Below, one piece after another: positions 43,674 to 45,291 of a DNA stretch of 45,291 bases (its first letter is position 1; every line of letters starts with the position of its first letter). The notes under the pieces were generated by a model, which saw only the letters and a program-made list of their open reading frames with translations, was not told where the DNA came from and ran no database searches. Origin of the DNA: Vibrio sinaloensis DSM 21326 (GTDB lineage Bacteria; Pseudomonadota; Gammaproteobacteria; Enterobacterales; Vibrionaceae); NCBI RefSeq assembly GCF_000189275.1, contig NZ_AEVT01000080.1, positions 1-45,291 on the forward strand, written 5' to 3'. Position numbers and translations under genes: made by a program.

Positions 43674-44600
43674 ATGGCTATTGACTCTCTCATCACCATC
43701 GGCATCTTTCTGTTTGTCGTTATTGCTTTGATTTTTGCGGGTATTAAGACGGTTCCTCAAGGAAACCATTGGACAGTAGAACGTTTTGGCCGCTTCACTC
43801 ATACACTAAAGCCTGGCCTTAATATGATCATTCCATTTATCGATGGCATTGGTCATAAAGTCAACATGATGGAGCGTGTTCTTGATATCCCTGCGCAAGA
43901 GGTGATTTCTAAAGATAACGCTAATGTCACTATCGATGCGGTTTGTTTCGTGCAAGTTATCGATGCACCAAAAGCTGCATATGAAGTTAATGACCTCGAA
44001 CATGCAATTCGCAACCTGACCTTAACCAACATCCGAACAGTACTGGGTTCTATGGAACTGGATGAAATGCTCAGTCAACGTGATTTAATCAACAGTCGAC
44101 TTCTAACTATCGTTGACGATGCAACCAACCCTTGGGGTGTAAAAGTCACTCGAATCGAGATTAAAGACGTTCAACCACCAGCCGATCTTACGGCGGCAAT
44201 GAATGCGCAAATGAAAGCTGAACGTAACAAACGTGCTGATATTCTCGAAGCGGAAGGGGTACGCCAAGCTGAAATCTTAAAAGCGGAAGGTCACAAACAG
44301 TCAGAAATCTTAAAAGCCGAAGGTGACAAACAAGCGGCAATATTACAAGCAGAAGCCCGTGAGCGTGCCGCAGAAGCGGAAGCAAAAGCGACGGCTATGG
44401 TATCCGATGCAATCGCGAAAGGTGACATGCAGGCAGTCAATTACTTCATCGCTCAAGGGTATACAGAGGCGCTTAAATCCATTGGTCAGGCAGAAAATGG
44501 CAAGATCATAATGCTACCGCTAGAAGCCACTGGGTTAATGGGCTCAGTCGCTGGCATCGCCGAAATGTTTAAACATCAATCTCAAACTGAGAATAAGTAG
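43674..44600 (+). CDS. qmcA: SPFH-domain membrane protein QmcA (YbbK)
   Basis: Stomatin/prohibitin-like scaffold of 308 residues. One N-terminal membrane segment (about 5-24) is followed by the SPFH domain (about 28-190) with [19 protein letters not shown]. Next comes a coiled coil (about 185-245) made of 11-residue units such as [11 protein letters not shown] and [11 protein letters not shown]. It may be a substrate of or regulator for FtsH, as HflK/C are in E. coli. Together with the NfeD-type gene 8 nt downstream it forms the standard SPFH-NfeD pair that organises membrane microdomains. Confidence 0.95.
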   Translation: MAIDSLITIGIFLFVVIALIFAGIKTVPQGNHWTVERFGRFTHTLKPGLNMIIPFIDGIGHKVNMMERVLDIPAQEVISKDNANVTIDAVCFVQVIDAPKAAYEVNDLEHAIRNLTLTNIRTVLGSMELDEMLSQRDLINSRLLTIVDDATNPWGVKVTRIEIKDVQPPADLTAAMNAQMKAERNKRADILEAEGVRQAEILKAEGHKQSEILKAEGDKQAAILQAEARERAAEAEAKATAMVSDAIAKGDMQAVNYFIAQGYTEALKSIGQAENGKIIMLPLEATGLMGSVAGIAEMFKHQSQTENK

Positions 44601-44608
44601 AGGTCGCC

Positions 44609-45061
44609 TTGTTTGAATTTCTCGAGTCAATTAATCACTGGCATTGGCTAGCGTTAGGTTTAGCTTTACTTGCTGTCGAACTCCTGGGTACCGCTGGCTA
44701 TTTTTTGTGGCTCGGATTATCGGCAATGCTTGTGGGGATTTTGCTCACCTTTATCCCAATGAGTTGGCAATTGCAATGGGTCGCCTTTGGCGTGTTTTCA
44801 CTCGTCACGACCTGGATTTGGTGGCGACGCCAATTTAGCCGCGATAAACACGGGGACTCGCAAAGAGCACTCAATCAAAAAGAGAAACAGTTGATTGGTG
44901 AAAACGTTTTGCTGGAAGAAGATTTTCCAGCAGGAAAAGGGCGAATTAAAGTGGGCGATACGACCTGGACGGCGCAATCAGATAAGCCAATCAAGGCTGG
45001 AGTGATGGTCAAAATTGTTCAAGTCGACGGAATAATTCTAACTATAGAAGAAAAAATATAG
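44609..45061 (+). CDS. NfeD family protein (YbbJ-like), partner of QmcA
   Basis: A 150-residue short NfeD protein. Two or three membrane segments (about 12-70) with LLGTAGYFLWLGLSAMLVGI precede a small beta-barrel OB domain (about 90-148) with GENVLLEEDFPAGKGRIKV and MVKIVQVDGIILTI. The start is TTG at 44609, preceded by AGAGGT; no ATG or GTG lies near the N terminus of the conserved region. It begins 8 nt after qmcA, so translation is coupled. It lacks the serine-protease domain of long NfeD proteins. Confidence 0.9.
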   Translation: MFEFLESINHWHWLALGLALLAVELLGTAGYFLWLGLSAMLVGILLTFIPMSWQLQWVAFGVFSLVTTWIWWRRQFSRDKHGDSQRALNQKEKQLIGENVLLEEDFPAGKGRIKVGDTTWTAQSDKPIKAGVMVKIVQVDGIILTIEEKI

Positions 45062-45083
45062 CTCATCGTTAGCCAAGACGACT

Positions 45084-45120
45084 AAAAAAGGCGAGGTTTT
45101 TACCTCGCCTTTTTATTTTA
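45084..45120 (+). terminator. Terminator of qmcA-nfeD
   Basis: The stem GGCGAGGT (45090-45097) and ACCTCGCC (45102-45109) with a TTTT loop is flanked by an A-run and a TTTTTATTTTAATT tail. The AT-rich 170 bp after it to the window end hold nothing I can name. Confidence 0.9.
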
Positions 45121-45291
45121 ATTATCATTATCAGATGGTTAATAAGGTTACAACATAAAATAAGTTAACCAAAATAAGCGTATTTACGGGATTTAAATAA
45201 TAGAAAAGTAACAAGCTCTCTCATTAACAGCTAAATAGATCATAAGGTTATTAATTATCAATCAACAATAAGTTTAAGTTATTTATTAAAG

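Noticed and set aside
43674..44600. Near-identical 11-residue units in the QmcA coiled coil as a DNA repeat element
   Set aside because: The repetition (ILKAEG-type units) is at protein level, part of the SPFH-family coiled coil, and the codons vary, so it is not a recent DNA repeat.

Overview
The window is a chromosomal segment of a Vibrio species. The evidence is the gene content and order: a polar-flagellum gene cluster, the Vibrio-specific H-ring and T-ring-region genes flgO/flgP/flgT, a toxRS pair next to htpG, tandem ompA genes, gltX and copA. As I remember it, this matches the VC2187-VC2216 region of V. cholerae. The species cannot be fixed from the sequence alone. I see no insertion sequence, prophage, CRISPR array, integrase or broken gene.

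Layout. (1) 1-20350: flagellar and chemotaxis cluster. On the minus strand, reading right to left, are cheV-cheR, flgBCDE, flgFGHIJ, flgKL and two flagellin genes. On the plus strand are flgA, flgM-flgN and flgT, and flgO-flgP lie between them on the minus strand. The regulatory sites follow the Vibrio hierarchy. Sigma-54 sites (GG-N10-GC) precede flgB (two copies exactly 60 bp apart), flgF, flgK, the first flagellin and flgT. Sigma-28 sites precede flgMN and the second flagellin. (2) 20391-21115: tRNA-Arg(CCU), then a small gene whose product has two AP2-like repeats. (3) 21136-27059: envelope genes on the minus strand (two OmpA paralogues, a DUF2057 protein and a porin), with gltX among them. 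(4) 27482-30720: copper unit copA-copG behind a MerR/CueR-type promoter with a 19-bp spacer. (5) 30756-34813: hemH, adk and htpG on the minus strand. adk has a structured leader and htpG a heat-shock-like promoter. (6) 34973-37465: toxR-toxS, a TauE/SafE permease and a SelW-like Rdx protein. (7) 37494-40361: a YfcE-type phosphodiesterase, then a tightly overlapping four-gene operon of two DUF1538 membrane proteins, a divergent P-II-like protein and a two-CBS protein. (8) 40585-45118: two SDR proteins, a probable 21-residue membrane protein with its own terminator, cnoX (ybbN), and qmcA with an nfeD-family partner.

How the parts work together. The flagellar block encodes rod, hook, P/L rings, hook-filament junction, filament, the anti-sigma/chaperone pair FlgM/FlgN, the outer rings that stabilise the fast sodium-driven polar motor, and the receptor methyltransferase and coupling protein of chemotaxis. 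The rest is core metabolism, copper defence and envelope functions.

The best candidate for an under-described system is the DUF1538-DUF1538-PII-CBS operon at 38086-40361. It looks like a two-subunit membrane transporter with two dedicated cytoplasmic ligand sensors. The second candidate is the 21-codon membrane-protein gene at 42478-42543, with a 15-bp palindrome just upstream of a possible -10 element.
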